5,394 nt of DNA from Catenibacterium sp900764725 (GTDB taxonomy: Bacteria > Bacillota_I > Bacilli_A > Erysipelotrichales > Coprobacillaceae), in NCBI RefSeq assembly GCF_934754625.1, contig NZ_CAKVIU010000098.1; one strand, 5' to 3'. Positions 5,320-5,394 of the stretch are shown in pieces; within the stretch, counting starts at the first letter, position 1, and each line of letters starts with the position of its first letter. The translations under genes and the position numbers were made by a program. The notes beneath the pieces are model-generated. The model was not told the origin of the DNA, ran no database searches, and saw nothing but the letters and a program-made list of their open reading frames with translations.

Positions 5320-5394
5320 TGGTGGAGCCTAGGAGGATCGAACTCCTGACCTCCTGCGTGCAAAGCAGGCGCTCTCCCAGCTGAGCTAAGGCCC
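5320..5394 (-). tRNA. tRNA-Ala (anticodon UGC), missing only base 1
   Basis: Read on the minus strand, the window edge gives bases 2-7 of the acceptor stem (GGGCCT), which pair with AGGCTCC (complement of 5324-5330) once an initial G is supplied outside the window. G3-U70, the alanine identity pair, is present. The D arm is GCTCAGCTGGGAGAGC, and the anticodon stem CCTGC/GCAGG encloses TTTGCAC with anticodon TGC at 5360-5362. The T arm is AGGAG-TTCGATC-CTCCT. The discriminator is A, and CCA is encoded at 5320-5322. The tRNA converges on the nucleoside operon with its own terminator. It could be the last of a tRNA cluster or linked to rRNA genes beyond the window, which cannot be seen. Confidence 0.97.

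Noticed and set aside
1..5394. CRISPR array, toxin-antitoxin, defence or biosynthetic system
   Set aside because: No spaced repeats, small paired genes or relevant domains are present, and every intact gene is accounted for by nucleoside metabolism, its regulator or tRNA-Ala.

Overview
This window is an AT-rich stretch of a Bacillota (low-GC Gram-positive) chromosome. AGGAGG-type ribosome binding sites, a consensus sigma-A promoter with a CcpA-type cre box, a GntR/HutC regulator, a sortase-type surface-protein tail and a tRNA-Ala with encoded CCA all fit this. A gut member of the Erysipelotrichales-type lineages is a plausible guess, but the sequence does not prove it.

Layout. Positions 1-335 hold no intact gene: a perfect hairpin at the left edge, a junction-like stretch with an eight-C tract, the frameshifted 3' end of a cell-wall-anchored surface protein, and a terminator shared with the next gene. 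Positions 337-1089 (minus) encode a GntR-family regulator with a UTRA ligand domain. The divergent intergenic region 1090-1303 carries a promoter for each side, a cre box and three copies of one 12-bp palindrome, the likely operators. A four-gene plus-strand operon follows with gaps of 21-25 bp: udp (uridine phosphorylase), nupC (concentrative nucleoside transporter), deoB (phosphopentomutase) and deoC (deoxyribose-phosphate aldolase). It ends in a hairpin terminator at 5227-5261. A convergent tRNA-Ala(UGC) gene with its own terminator closes the window and lacks only its first base.

How the genes work together. NupC would import nucleosides with a cation. Udp would split pyrimidine nucleosides with phosphate into free base and (deoxy)ribose-1-phosphate. 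DeoB would convert this to the 5-phosphate. DeoC would cleave deoxyribose-5-phosphate to glyceraldehyde-3-phosphate and acetaldehyde, while ribose-5-phosphate would enter the pentose phosphate pathway. This is a complete pyrimidine-nucleoside salvage and carbon-use route. It appears to be under local control by the divergent GntR/UTRA protein and global control by CcpA.

The enzymes are ordinary. The most original content is regulatory: a UTRA-type regulator in place of the better known DeoR/CytR proteins, and an operator array around the udp promoter with one site inside the -35/-10 spacer and an identical one exactly 42 bp downstream. I found no undescribed enzymatic, defence or mobile system.
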